A DNA stretch of 64,000 bases, taken from Nannocystis punicea. GTDB lineage: Bacteria > Myxococcota_A > Polyangia > Nannocystales > Nannocystaceae. The stretch covers positions 9,956,001 to 10,020,000 of the forward strand of contig NZ_CP114040.1 of the NCBI RefSeq assembly GCF_026965555.1, read 5' to 3'. Shown one piece after another: positions 1 through 8,544 of this stretch. Below the pieces are notes generated by a model, which was not told where the DNA came from, ran no database searches, and saw only the letters and a program-made list of their open reading frames with translations. The translations under genes and the position numbers were made by a program. Every line of letters begins with the position of its first letter. The stretch's first letter is position 1.

Positions 1-1416
1 CTCGTCGTCGACGCCCGCGGCGACCTGGTCCGCGGCTTCGAGCGCAGCAACGCCGCCGAGCTGACCTTCGAGCGCAAGGGCGACGCGATCCACTTCAACT
101 CCGGCCGCGAGCGCGACGAGATCACCTACCGCAACGGCGACGCGTACATGGCCTTCTCGGCGATCTTCCACGAGGAGCTGATGTTCGGCCTGCGCCGCCT
201 CGAGGCCGGCGAGCTGTCGTGGCGCCTGGTCAGCCTGTCCGGCTCGATGCCGACCGAGTGGACGGCGACGCTGACGATCCCCGACCCGGCGACGCCCGGC
301 CAGGCCACGATCAAGACCAACCTCGGCGAGACGGTTTACCTGCGCGACGGCCGGATCGAGAAGGTCCAGATCGAGGCCGACGACGTCGAGATCCAGGTCC
401 CCGTCCAGCCGCCCACCTGGCCCGAGTGGGAGATCGCCGGGCCACCTGTCCTCAAGTACAGCCCGATTCCGGGCGCGAAGTTCACCCGCCGCGACATAGA
501 CCTGCCCGGAAGGCCAGGTGAGCCCGCGCTCGCCGGCGAGGTGCTGCTGCCGCCCGGCAAGGGCCCGTTCCCGGCCGCGCTGCTGCTGCCCGGCACCGGC
601 CAGCAGGACCGCTTCGGCTTCGCCGGCCCGCCGCCGGTCGACCTCGGCAGCCACACCATCACCGACGCGCTCGCCGAGGCCGGCTTCGTGGTCCTCCGCT
701 TCGACGAGCGCGGCTTCGGCAGCAGCGCCGACGGCCCGATCTCCTACCTCGGCCAGCTCGAGGACGCCCGCCGCGCCCTGCGGACCCTGCTGGTCCAGGA
801 CGAGGTCGACCCCGACCGCATCGTCCTCGTCGGCCACGGCGAGGGCGGCTGGAAGGCCCTCACCCTGGCCGCCGAAGACCCGGGCGTGAAGGCGGTCGCC
901 CTGCTCGCCACCCCCGGCCGCCCGTACGAGCAGATCTTGCGCGCGCAAAGCGACGCGGCCCTGCAGGCGGTGCCGCCGCAGCTGCGCGAGGAGGCCCGCA
1001 AGACCCAGGAGAAGACGCTGCAGGCGCTCAAGACCGGCCACAACGTGCCGCCCGAGCTGGCCTCGCAGGCGCTGTGGGTGCGGGAAATCTTGCAGGTCTC
1101 GCCGGAGGCGCTGCTCGCCGGCGGCGATGCGCCGCTGTGGGTCGCCCAGGGCAACAAGGACTTCGAGGTCGACCCGAACCGCGACCCGCAGGAGCTGATG
1201 AAGCTGGCCAAGCGGCGCAAACGCAAGGCCGAGCTCAAGCAGTTCGCCGACCTCGACCACCTGTTCAAGCCCGAACCCGAGAACTCCAACCCCGCCCGCT
1301 ACCTCGACGCCGCCCGCACCGTCGACCACGCGTTCCTCGACCAGCTGACGACCTGGCTGTCCAATCAGGTCAAGGCCGGCCCCGCCCCGACCCCCGCCAA
1401 GCCGCGCACGAAGTGA
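1..1416 (+). CDS. Alpha/beta hydrolase, 5'-truncated by window edge
   Basis: The frame is open from base 1, so the start lies upstream; 471 residues are visible. The second half has the alpha/beta-hydrolase order: a strand ending in LLLPGTGQQDR, the segment VVLRFDERGFGSS, then the nucleophile elbow VGHGEGGW. In esterases of this type the elbow reads GHSxGG, but here visible residue 280 is Gly (GGC, bases 838-840), not Ser. The other triad members are plausible: Asp387 in GNKDFEV and His420 in LDHLF. The N-terminal part resembles the beta-rich domain often found ahead of such hydrolases. Loss of the nucleophile suggests a non-catalytic protein or an unusual mechanism; substrate unknown. The fold call is firm and activity is doubtful. 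Confidence 0.85.
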   Translation, partial: LVVDARGDLVRGFERSNAAELTFERKGDAIHFNSGRERDEITYRNGDAYMAFSAIFHEELMFGLRRLEAGELSWRLVSLSGSMPTEWTATLTIPDPATPGQATIKTNLGETVYLRDGRIEKVQIEADDVEIQVPVQPPTWPEWEIAGPPVLKYSPIPGAKFTRRDIDLPGRPGEPALAGEVLLPPGKGPFPAALLLPGTGQQDRFGFAGPPPVDLGSHTITDALAEAGFVVLRFDERGFGSSADGPISYLGQLEDARRALRTLLVQDEVDPDRIVLVGHGEGGWKALTLAAEDPGVKAVALLATPGRPYEQILRAQSDAALQAVPPQLREEARKTQEKTLQALKTGHNVPPELASQALWVREILQVSPEALLAGGDAPLWVAQGNKDFEVDPNRDPQELMKLAKRRKRKAELKQFADLDHLFKPEPENSNPARYLDAARTVDHAFLDQLTTWLSNQVKAGPAPTPAKPRTK

Positions 1417-1598
1417 GCCGCCCGGCGCTCGCTCGCGCCAGGCCCCGGCCGCTCACGGGCCCACGCGAGGCCCGCCGAGGCCTCTCGGCCGTGAGCGGCG
1501 GGGCTCCTGTTCCAAAGGACAGGCCCTCGGGGCAGCCCGCTTGTCGGCCCACGCGAGGCCGTGGACGCCTCCCGGCCGGCGGAGCGCGAGCTGCGTCG

Positions 1599-1667
1599 CA
1601 TGCCCCGAAGAACATGCCCTCACGGACATGCTCTTCACGACATGCCCTTCAGAGCATGTTTTTTTTT
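1599..1667 (+). terminator. CATG hairpin cluster ending in a T-tract terminator
   Basis: Several CATGCCC/GGACATG half-sites follow one another. The last pair, ACATGC (1640-1645) and GCATGT (1654-1659), forms a stem followed directly by about nine T residues (1659-1667). This is a good intrinsic terminator for the plus-strand hydrolase. The T run reaches the stop codon of the convergent mtnA. The rest of 1417-1598 shows nothing recognisable. Confidence 0.7.
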
Positions 1668-2721
1668 AAGAATCCATCAGCGCGGACAGCGTGGCCGGGC
1701 GGAACACCCCGCGCTCGGTGATGAACGCGGTCACCAGCTCGGCGGGGGTGACGTCGAACGCGGGGTTGCGGGCGCCGACGCCGGCGGGGGTCATGCGCCG
1801 GCCGCCGTGGAGGTGGACCTCGTTGTGGTCGCGCTCCTCGATCGGGATCTCCGCCCCGCTCGCCGTCGACGGGTCGATCGTCGACCACGGCGCGGCCACG
1901 TAGAACGGGATCTGGTGGTAGCGGCACAGCACCGCCACGGTGTAGGTGCCGATCTTGTTGGCGACGTCGCCGTTGCGGGCGATCCGGTCGGCGCCGACGA
2001 TGGCCGCCTGGATCTCGCCGCGGGCCATCAGCGACCCGGCCATGTTGTCGGCGATGACGTCGACGGGGATCCCGTCGTGGCGCAGCTCCCACGCGGTCAG
2101 CCGCGCGCCCTGCAGCACCGGCCGCGTCTCGTCGGCCAGCACGCGGAGCTTCTTGCCGCTCGCGTGGGCCCGCCGGATCACCCCGAGCGCGGTGCCCCAG
2201 CCGGCCGTCGCCAGCGCCCCGGTGTTGCAGTGCGTCAGCACGGTGCCGACCTCGGGCATCAGCGGCGCGCCGTGGTCCGCCATCGTCAGGCACGCGCGCA
2301 GCTCGTCGTCGACGTAGCGCAGGGCCGCCGCGTGCAGGTGGCCGCGCACGCCGGCGACCGTCAGCCCGGCCGGGCACTCGGCCAGCGCGCCGCGCATGTG
2401 GGCGATCGCGTGGAACAGATTGACCGCGGTCGGCCGGGTCCGCGCCAGCCGCTCGAACGCCATCAGGCACGACTCGCGGAACATCGCCATGTCGTCGGAG
2501 AAGCGCCACGACGACGCCACCAGCCCGAGCGCCGCGGCGCAGCCGATGGCAGGGGCCCCGCGCACCGCCAGCCGCTCGATCGCCTCCGCCACCGACTCCA
2601 CGTCCTCGAGGTCGAGCCAGTCCTCGCGCTCGGGGAGCGAACGCTGGTCGAGCAGGTGCAGCACCCGGCCGTCGGGGCTGAGCTTGACCGGGCGGAGCAT
2701 GGCGCTGGATTCGCTGGTCAT
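1666..2721 (-). CDS. mtnA: S-methyl-5-thioribose-1-phosphate isomerase
   Basis: This 351-residue protein matches MtnA, which isomerises 5-methylthioribose-1-phosphate to the ribulose form in methionine salvage. Visible hallmarks are RGAPAIG near the N-terminus, the catalytic-Cys segment LTHCNTGALATAG, and the Asp segment VGADRIARNGDVANKIGTY. The ATG at 2721 is preceded by AGGAG about 11 bases upstream and overlaps the gatB stop as ATGA, so the two are probably translationally coupled. A second ATG seven codons later is possible. The frame stays open far upstream, but that extension is a gatB shadow. No other salvage gene is in the window. Confidence 0.96.
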   Translation of the reverse strand: MTSESSAMLRPVKLSPDGRVLHLLDQRSLPEREDWLDLEDVESVAEAIERLAVRGAPAIGCAAALGLVASSWRFSDDMAMFRESCLMAFERLARTRPTAVNLFHAIAHMRGALAECPAGLTVAGVRGHLHAAALRYVDDELRACLTMADHGAPLMPEVGTVLTHCNTGALATAGWGTALGVIRRAHASGKKLRVLADETRPVLQGARLTAWELRHDGIPVDVIADNMAGSLMARGEIQAAIVGADRIARNGDVANKIGTYTVAVLCRYHQIPFYVAAPWSTIDPSTASGAEIPIEERDHNEVHLHGGRRMTPAGVGARNPAFDVTPAELVTAFITERGVFRPATLSALMDS

Positions 2722-4184
2722 ATCGTGTCGTCTCCTGGGGGCGGCGACTGTAACGCCACCACGAGGAGTTTGTGGACGCGTCGCGGATCGGCTCGACCCC
2801 GCAGCGCCTGCATGACCCGACCAATAAGATACCCCCATAACGCTGCCTTTCCTGCGCGATACTGCGCGACCTGCCGCGGGTAACCACGCAGCACGTCGAC
2901 GATCGCGGCCGTCAGCGCCGCGTCGTCGTTCTCGAGGACCAGGCCCTCGCGCGCGGCGATCCCCCCCGGGACGCCGCCCTCTTCCACCAGAAGATCCAGG
3001 ATCTGTTTCGCCGCCGGTGCGCTGACCTCGCCGCAGTCGATCATACGGACGAGCTCGGCGAGCGCGGCCGGCACCACCTTCGACGTCGCCAGCTGCGCCG
3101 GCGGCACGCGGCCGATCAGCTCGACCGTCAGCCACTTGCACAGCCGCCCCGCCAGCGCCGGCCCGCGCGGCCCGAGGCTCACCAGCGCCGCGTCGAACCA
3201 GGCCCCGAGGACAGGTTCGTCGAGCAGCAGCGCCGCCTCGGCCGGCGCCAGCCCGAGCACGCAGTAGCGCACGCGGGTCCGTTCGGGCAGCTCGGGCAGG
3301 CGCGCGCGGCTGTCCGCCGCCGCCTCCGGGTCGATGCGCAGCGGCGGCAGGTCCGGCTCGGGGAGCCAGCGATATTCGAGCTCTGTCGCCTTCACGCGCA
3401 TCACCTGGACCGCCGCGCGAGCCGGGTCGTAGCGCAGGGTCACCGGCGCGACCGGCTCTCCTGCGGCAAGCAGCGCCTCCTGGCGTTCGACCTCGGCCGT
3501 CACGGCCCGCTCGATGAAGTTGAACGAGTTCAGGTTCTTGATCTCGCAGCGCACCCCCGGCGCCGTCGATCCGCGGCGCTGCAGCGACACGTTCACGTCG
3601 CAGCGCAGCGAACCGTCCTCCATCGTGGCGTCGGACACATCGAGGCGGAGCAGCAGCGAGCGCAGCGACCGCAGCACTCGCGCAGCCTCCGCAGCGCTGC
3701 GGATCACAGGCGCAGTCACGATCTCGACCAGCGGCGCGCCGGCCCGGTTGTAATCGAGCAGGGCGCCCGCGTGGACCTTCGCCGCGTCCTCCTCGAGGTG
3801 CAGCCGCTGCAGCGCGACGGACCGGGTCGCCCACGGCCCTGCCTCGGGATCGGGCACCTCGAGCGCGCCGCCGCGGGCCAGCGGGCGCGCGTGCTGGCTG
3901 ATCTGATAGCCCTTCGGCAGGTCCGGATAAAAGTAGTGCTTGCGGTCCCAGCCGCTCTCCTCGGCGACCTCGCAGCCCAGCGCCACCGCCAACCGCACCG
4001 CCAGCGCCACCGCGGCCGCGTTGACCACCGGCAGGGTCCCGGGCAGCCCCCAGGTGTACGGGTCGGTGGCGCAGTTGGCCTCCGCGCCAGGTCGCAAGGG
4101 ACAGGCCGAGAACAGCTTGCTGGCCGTCTTGAGCCGGCAGTGGACCTCGAGCCCGATCACCGGCACGAACTCGGACACGGTCAC
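2718..4184 (-). CDS. gatB: Aspartyl/glutamyl-tRNA amidotransferase subunit B
   Basis: The 488-residue protein is the tRNA-binding and kinase subunit of GatCAB, which converts Glu-tRNA(Gln) or Asp-tRNA(Asn) to the amide form. It shows VIGLEVHCRL at the start, FYPDLPKGYQISQ, RLHLEEDAAKVHAG, DYNRAGAPLVEIVT and RCEIKNLNSFNF, then the C-terminal YqeY-like helical domain. Start is a GTG after GGAGGG; a second GTG two codons on is equally usable. The final segment before the stop is unusually Pro/Gly-rich. It follows gatA after a repeat-filled gap and overlaps mtnA. Confidence 0.97.
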   Translation of the reverse strand: MTVSEFVPVIGLEVHCRLKTASKLFSACPLRPGAEANCATDPYTWGLPGTLPVVNAAAVALAVRLAVALGCEVAEESGWDRKHYFYPDLPKGYQISQHARPLARGGALEVPDPEAGPWATRSVALQRLHLEEDAAKVHAGALLDYNRAGAPLVEIVTAPVIRSAAEAARVLRSLRSLLLRLDVSDATMEDGSLRCDVNVSLQRRGSTAPGVRCEIKNLNSFNFIERAVTAEVERQEALLAAGEPVAPVTLRYDPARAAVQVMRVKATELEYRWLPEPDLPPLRIDPEAAADSRARLPELPERTRVRYCVLGLAPAEAALLLDEPVLGAWFDAALVSLGPRGPALAGRLCKWLTVELIGRVPPAQLATSKVVPAALAELVRMIDCGEVSAPAAKQILDLLVEEGGVPGGIAAREGLVLENDDAALTAAIVDVLRGYPRQVAQYRAGKAALWGYLIGRVMQALRGRADPRRVHKLLVVALQSPPPGDDTI

Positions 4185-4529
4185 ACGCCCTCCGCGAACA
4201 TCATCCTCTTCACGCGCCCTCCGCCTCGCGACCGCGAGTGAACCTCGCCCGGCATCCCTGCCGACGACGGCACGCGCTCCTCGCCCCGCATCGCGCCGAC
4301 CTCCCACGGCTCGCGCTCGACGCAGTCACCGCGACCGCGACCTCATCATCCTCACTCGCCCTCCGCCTCGCGACCGCGAGTGAGCCTCGCTCGACATGAC
4401 CGCCGACGACCTCACCCGCTCCTCGCCCGACCTCCTGCGTCTCGACGTCTCGCGGCCGCACTGCCGTCGATCGCACGAGCCCTTCGCCTCGCCTCACCGC
4501 CGACCTCACTCGCCTCGCGCTCGACGCCG
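4185..4529. repeat. Repeat-filled gatA-gatB spacer with copies of the gatA 3' end
   Basis: This 345-base gap inside the gat operon has no convincing gene. The motif CACGCGCCCTCC, which contains the gatA stop region at 4531, recurs at 4183, 4211 and 4352 with small changes. About 75 bases from 4211 are repeated from 4352, a 141-base offset. The copies look like successive duplications of the gatA tail. One copy ends at the gatB ribosome-binding site, so the array also supplies the gatB leader. Confidence 0.7.
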
Positions 4530-6338
4530 TCACGCGCCCTCCGGGCCGGCCAGCAGGCGCGCGCGCCACGGAGTCGCCGCCTCGAAGGCCGCCGCGATCG
4601 CCAGGAGGCGCCCCTCCTCGAGCCGCCGGCCGACAAGGTGGAGCCCGATCGGCAGCGCCGGCGCGCCCGCGGTCAGCCCGCACGGCAGCGACACCGCCGG
4701 CAACCCGGCCAGGCTGGCGGCCACGGTGAAGCGGTCGACGTCGAGGTCGGCCAGCGCGCGCGCGGCCCCGTGGCTGTCCTCGAGGACATCTCCTCTCACG
4801 CGCACCCCCGCCTCGGCGCAGGTCGGGCTGGCCAGCGCGTCGCAGCGCCCGAGCGCCGCCTGCAGGCCCGCAGTCGTCGTCGCCCGGGCCGCCCGCGCCC
4901 GCGCGAGCAGCTCCGGCTGCGTCTGCAGCCACGTCCCGAGCACCAGCCGGCGCTTGACCTCGAGCCCGAAGCCGGCGCCGCGGGTAGCCGCGGCGGTCGC
5001 CGTGTAGCTGTCCTTCGGGACAGACAGGCCGTAGCGCACGCCGTCGTAGCGGGCCAGGTTGCTGACCGCCTCGACCGCCGACAGCGCCGCGTAGGCCGTC
5101 AGCGCCAGGCTCGGGTCCGGCAGCGCGACCTCCACGATTGTCGCCCCCGCGCCCGCCAGGGTCGTCAGCGCCGCCGCGAACGCCTCCGCCACCGCCGGCT
5201 CGAGCCCCGAGAGGTCGGAAGGGTCGACGCCGATCGTCACCCCCTGCAGCCCGCAGGTCCGGCCGCGCGCTGCCAGGGCCGCGTAGTCGGTCACCGGCGC
5301 GCGCAGCGACGTACTGTCTTCCGGGTCATGTCCTGCGAGACAGGCGAGGACGCGGGCCGCGTCGTCGACGGTGCGCGCCAGCGGGCCGACCGTGTCGAGG
5401 CTCGAGGCGAACGCGACCAGCCCCGCCCGCGACACCCGGCCCCAGGTCGGCCGCACGCCGACGAGCCCGCAGCGGGCCGCCGGCACGCGGATCGATCCGC
5501 CCGTGTCGCTGCCGACGGCCACCGCGGCCGCCCGCCCCGCGACCGCCGCCCCCGCGCCGCTCGACGAGCCCCCGGGGACATGTCCCGAAGACCATGGGTT
5601 GCGCGGCCGGACCGACCCGCCCCGGCTCGCCGCCTCCGATGACTCTCCAGACATGTTCTTGAAGACATGCCCCGAAGGCCATCCATCTCGCGCCGCGCCG
5701 CCGGCCACGTCCTCTCGCCTCGCGCCCTCAACGACATGCCCCGAAGGCCCGCCATCTCGCGCCGCGCCGCCGGCCACGTCCTCTCGCCTCTCGCCCCTCG
5801 CGCCCTCATGCCCCGCCGGCCGTTCGGCCACGCCCTCTCGCCCCTCGCCCCTCGTGCCTCCCGCCGGCTTGTCGGCCCCGCGCCCGAGCATGTCCTGAAG
5901 AACATGTCCCGAAGCGCACAGGTCGCCGTGCGCGCCCATGCCGAACTCGTCGAGCGCGAGCTTGCCGAGCAGCACCGCCCCGGCGGCGCGCATCCGCCGG
6001 ACCTGGGCGCCGTCCCACGGCGGGACCCATCCCGCCAGGATCCTCGAGCCCGCGGCGGTGGCGATCCCGGCGGTCACGAAGCTGTCCTTGAGGCCATACG
6101 GCACCCCCGCCAGCGGGCCCAGCGGCTCCCCGCGGGCCCGCGCCGCGTCGACCGCAGCGGCCTCGGCCAGCGCGACCTCCGGGGTCGGGCGCACGTAGGC
6201 CGCGAGGCGGTCGGCGCTGGCCTCGACCTGCGCGAGGTAGGCGCGGGCCACCTCGACCGCGGCGATCGTCCCCATCCGCACCGCGTCGGCGAGCTCACCG
6301 GCAGTGAGTGCGATGATCCGCGCGCGGTCCGCGGTCAC
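4530..6338 (-). CDS. gatA: Aspartyl/glutamyl-tRNA amidotransferase subunit A with repetitive insertion
   Basis: This is the glutaminase subunit of GatCAB. The amidase-signature triad is intact: Lys84 in GVPYGLKDSF, the Ser cluster in VPGGSSSG (258-260) and Ser282 in GSDTGGSIR. The protein is 602 residues, against roughly 480-490 usual for GatA. The excess is an insertion of about 99 residues between the conserved MG of the DEFGMG segment and RNPW (bases 5601-5933). It is built from SGHV- and RREDVAGGAARDG-type repeats, translations of the hairpin elements. Further TGTCC/GGACA elements are embedded in frame near 4785, 5015 and 5330. The GTG start at 6338 overlaps the gatC stop as GTGA. Confidence 0.95.
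   Translation of the reverse strand: MTADRARIIALTAGELADAVRMGTIAAVEVARAYLAQVEASADRLAAYVRPTPEVALAEAAAVDAARARGEPLGPLAGVPYGLKDSFVTAGIATAAGSRILAGWVPPWDGAQVRRMRAAGAVLLGKLALDEFGMGAHGDLCASGHVLQDMLGRGADKPAGGTRGEGREGVAERPAGHEGARGERREDVAGGAARDGGPSGHVVEGARREDVAGGAARDGWPSGHVFKNMSGESSEAASRGGSVRPRNPWSSGHVPGGSSSGAGAAVAGRAAAVAVGSDTGGSIRVPAARCGLVGVRPTWGRVSRAGLVAFASSLDTVGPLARTVDDAARVLACLAGHDPEDSTSLRAPVTDYAALAARGRTCGLQGVTIGVDPSDLSGLEPAVAEAFAAALTTLAGAGATIVEVALPDPSLALTAYAALSAVEAVSNLARYDGVRYGLSVPKDSYTATAAATRGAGFGLEVKRRLVLGTWLQTQPELLARARAARATTTAGLQAALGRCDALASPTCAEAGVRVRGDVLEDSHGAARALADLDVDRFTVAASLAGLPAVSLPCGLTAGAPALPIGLHLVGRRLEEGRLLAIAAAFEAATPWRARLLAGPEGA
5601..5933. repeat. In-frame palindrome array inside gatA
   Basis: A normal GatA has about 12 residues between these landmarks; here there are 111. 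The insert contains a 69-base unit (23 codons, repeated at 5674 and 5743) and a decayed third copy near 5812. CATG hairpin arms lie at 5650-5670, 5730-5742 and 5888-5910. The period is a multiple of three and no stop codon occurs on the gatA strand, so the array has expanded without breaking the gene. Confidence 0.85.
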
Positions 6339-6652
6339 GACGAGCCCGCCTCGCGTGACCGCGACGACACATCGTGGCCCGCGAACGAGCCGACCCGCAC
6401 CAGGCCCTCGGGGGTGGTCGACGGCACCCCGGCGAGCGCGAGCGCCTGCGGCAGCGCCGGCCCCGGGACGTCCGCGCGCAGGACCTGCTCCTCGCGCGGG
6501 CAAGCGTCCGGCGCAGCCTCCGCAGGTCGGTCCGGAAGAGCCCGAAGACGCGCGAGGAGCGGCTGGAGCGCCGCCGAGATCGCCCGCGCCTCGCCGGGGT
6601 CGAGATCGACGAGAACCGCGCGTGCGAGCGCCACAGCCGCTTCGGGGTCCAT
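6335..6652 (-). CDS. gatC: Aspartyl/glutamyl-tRNA amidotransferase subunit C
   Basis: A 105-residue protein with the GatC outline: an N-terminal helical segment (MDPEAAVALARAVLVDLD) and the conserved tail LRADVPGPALPQALALAG, which in GatC wraps the GatA-GatB interface. It is first in the gatC-gatA-gatB-mtnA operon and its stop overlaps the gatA GTG. I chose the ATG at 6652; a GTG seven codons upstream (6673) is an alternative. The middle (residues 35-60) is poorly conserved. Confidence 0.9.
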   Translation of the reverse strand: MDPEAAVALARAVLVDLDPGEARAISAALQPLLARLRALPDRPAEAAPDACPREEQVLRADVPGPALPQALALAGVPSTTPEGLVRVGSFAGHDVSSRSREAGSS

Positions 6653-6741
6653 GCGGGTGCGGCAGCCTACCACAGGGGTCGCGACCGGGCCTTCGCCCCG
6701 CTTCCGTGACTTGGCCGCCGGGCCGCGGTAATTCTGGATCC

Positions 6742-7713
6742 GTGACCGACCGCTCCGTCGCCTGTCGCCGGCCCGCCACTCTGGGCCTCCTGCTCGCCGC
6801 CACGATCGCGGCGTGCAACGGCGTGGTCGACGAGGCGGGCGAGCTCGGCGCGGCCCCGCCGGAGTCCGGTGAGCCGGCCGCGACGTCGCGCCTCGCCCAG
6901 ATCCGCGTGGTCGTCCAGCCGCCCGGCGAGTTCGGCGGCGACGAGCCCGCGCTCGAGGTCGCGGCGGTGTTCGCCCAGTACCGCGGCTACGACGAGGCCG
7001 CCGCGCGCACCCGCCTCGATCTGCCGCGGCCGCCGGCCGAGCGCCTGCGGGCCGGCCACTGTGTCCCCACCGAGCAGCTGCTGGCGGGCGACGAACCTGT
7101 CTCCAAGGACACTGTCTCGAAGGACAGCAGCGGCTCGCGCGAGCTGATCCTGCTCGACGCCGGCAACCTCAGCGTCAGCCTCGGCGAGGCGACGCTCGAC
7201 GTCCCGCTGGCGCTGGTGCCCGACCTGGTGCCGACGATCTCCGGCGTGACCTACACCTACCTGGGCGACAGCCTGCCCGCGGGCGCCTGGCCGCCGGGCG
7301 AGCCGGCCCCGTCCGAGTTGGTCGTCCGCGTCGACGGCGAGGGCGACGAGCTGCCCGGCTTCACCCTGCGCCCGCGCCTGCCCGAGCCCGCCGCGCTGTC
7401 CGGCACGCTCGACCGCGACCGCGACGAGCTCCGCCTCGAGTGGCGCCCCGACGGCCGCGAGCCGCTGGTCCTGCGCCTCGTCAGCCTCATCGGCGGCGAG
7501 CCGGTCGGCGAGGAGCTGACCTGCGTCGCCCACGACGACGGCTCGTTCGTCGCCGACCTCGACGAGCTGCACGCGCTCGGCCTCGACGGCGGCCCCGGCA
7601 CCGCCCTGCGCGTCTCGGCCACCCGCTCCGGCCGCACCGTGTTCGACGCCGGCGAGTTCGTCGGCGCCGAGGCGGTCGTCGAGGTCCGCACCGTCACCGT
7701 CGTCGGCGACTGA
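6742..7713 (+). CDS. Predicted lipoprotein, function unknown
   Basis: This 323-residue protein starts at a GTG and has a signal sequence LGLLLAATIAAC with the lipobox Cys near residue 23, so it should be a lipid-anchored envelope protein. The remainder is acidic and beta-rich with no motif I recognise. Residues near 120-130 read VSKDTVSKDSSG, encoded by two adjacent TGTCT/AGGACA hairpins (7096-7130), a clear case of the dispersed palindrome being translated. It is divergent from gatC. Confidence 0.75.
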   Translation: MTDRSVACRRPATLGLLLAATIAACNGVVDEAGELGAAPPESGEPAATSRLAQIRVVVQPPGEFGGDEPALEVAAVFAQYRGYDEAAARTRLDLPRPPAERLRAGHCVPTEQLLAGDEPVSKDTVSKDSSGSRELILLDAGNLSVSLGEATLDVPLALVPDLVPTISGVTYTYLGDSLPAGAWPPGEPAPSELVVRVDGEGDELPGFTLRPRLPEPAALSGTLDRDRDELRLEWRPDGREPLVLRLVSLIGGEPVGEELTCVAHDDGSFVADLDELHALGLDGGPGTALRVSATRSGRTVFDAGEFVGAEAVVEVRTVTVVGD

Positions 7714-7735
7714 GCCGCGTCGCCTGTGTCCCTTC

Positions 7736-7759
7736 GGCCATGTTCTTTCGAACATGGCC
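7736..7759. terminator. Perfect hairpin between convergent genes
   Basis: GGCCATGTT, a six-base loop and AACATGGCC form a perfect 9-bp stem between two genes that converge (stop at 7713 plus, stop at 7784 minus). It probably works as a bidirectional terminator without a T tract. It belongs to the same CATG palindrome family. Confidence 0.55.
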
Positions 7760-7783
7760 GATTGCACCGCTCTGAAAGCCATC

Positions 7784-8290
7784 TCATCGATCGATCTGGC
7801 AGCCGGGGTCGTCGACGCGGCCGTCGACCGCGGGGAACTGGCACAGCACCCGCGCGCCGGCGCGACCGACCTGCAGCTTGACGGCGGTGAACTCGATCTC
7901 GGTCGGCGACACCCGCCAGCCGGCCGCCGGACAGACCTCGGCGGCGGCCACCTCGGGCGGGCTGGTGCGGACGAAGAAGGTCGCCTCGCGCCCGGCCTTG
8001 CGGGTCACGGCCGTGCCCTTGAGCATCATCGGCAGGGCGAACGGCTGGGTCGCCTGGTCCGGGCCGACGCAGGAGCCGGTCACCAGCCCGCGGGCCTTGA
8101 CGAGCACCGGCGCAGGCTCGGCGTCGACGCTGGCGAAGCTGCCCGACGCGACGAAGGTGAGGCCGTCGCGGAAGACCTCGAGGTCGGTGAGCCGTGGGCC
8201 CGCGCCGGCGCTCTCGCTCGCCGCCGCGAGCGTCGACGCCAGGGCGCCGACCAGCGCCAGCGTGGTCATCGTCACAATCAATGTACGCAT
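7784..8290 (-). CDS. Secreted protein of unknown function
   Basis: A 168-residue protein with a Sec signal peptide (MRTLIVTMTTLALVGALAS, cleavage after the Ala-rich stretch). The mature part has two Cys residues near the end (EVCPAAGW, RVLCQFPAV) plus CVGPDQ, suggesting a disulfide-bonded periplasmic or extracellular domain. The ATG at 8290 has GGAG five bases upstream; ATG 8302 is also possible. Family not recognised. Confidence 0.7.
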   Translation of the reverse strand: MRTLIVTMTTLALVGALASTLAAASESAGAGPRLTDLEVFRDGLTFVASGSFASVDAEPAPVLVKARGLVTGSCVGPDQATQPFALPMMLKGTAVTRKAGREATFFVRTSPPEVAAAEVCPAAGWRVSPTEIEFTAVKLQVGRAGARVLCQFPAVDGRVDDPGCQIDR

Positions 8291-8544
8291 CGCTCGCTCC
8301 ATTCGTGGCACTTAACTCTGACCTCGCATCCGGCCCCGGACGAGTCGAAGTGATCACAACCACGGTCGCGGCCGTCGGCCGGGGTGGCACGCGTCGCAAC
8401 GGACCCGCCCGATCGCGGCCCCGGCCGCGTTCGTCGGGCCGGACGGTCGCTCCGGCGAATTTCCTCGCGGCCGCGGCGTCATCGGCGGTCCTCACGGACA
8501 GCCGATGCGCGGCTCGCCCGAGGTGCATGCGGCACGCCGGCGCT

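Noticed and set aside
1666..3834. A 722-residue minus-strand reading frame covering mtnA and upstream
   Set aside because: The upstream half is the wrong frame of gatB. MtnA starts at 2721 with a ribosome-binding site and a stop-start overlap.
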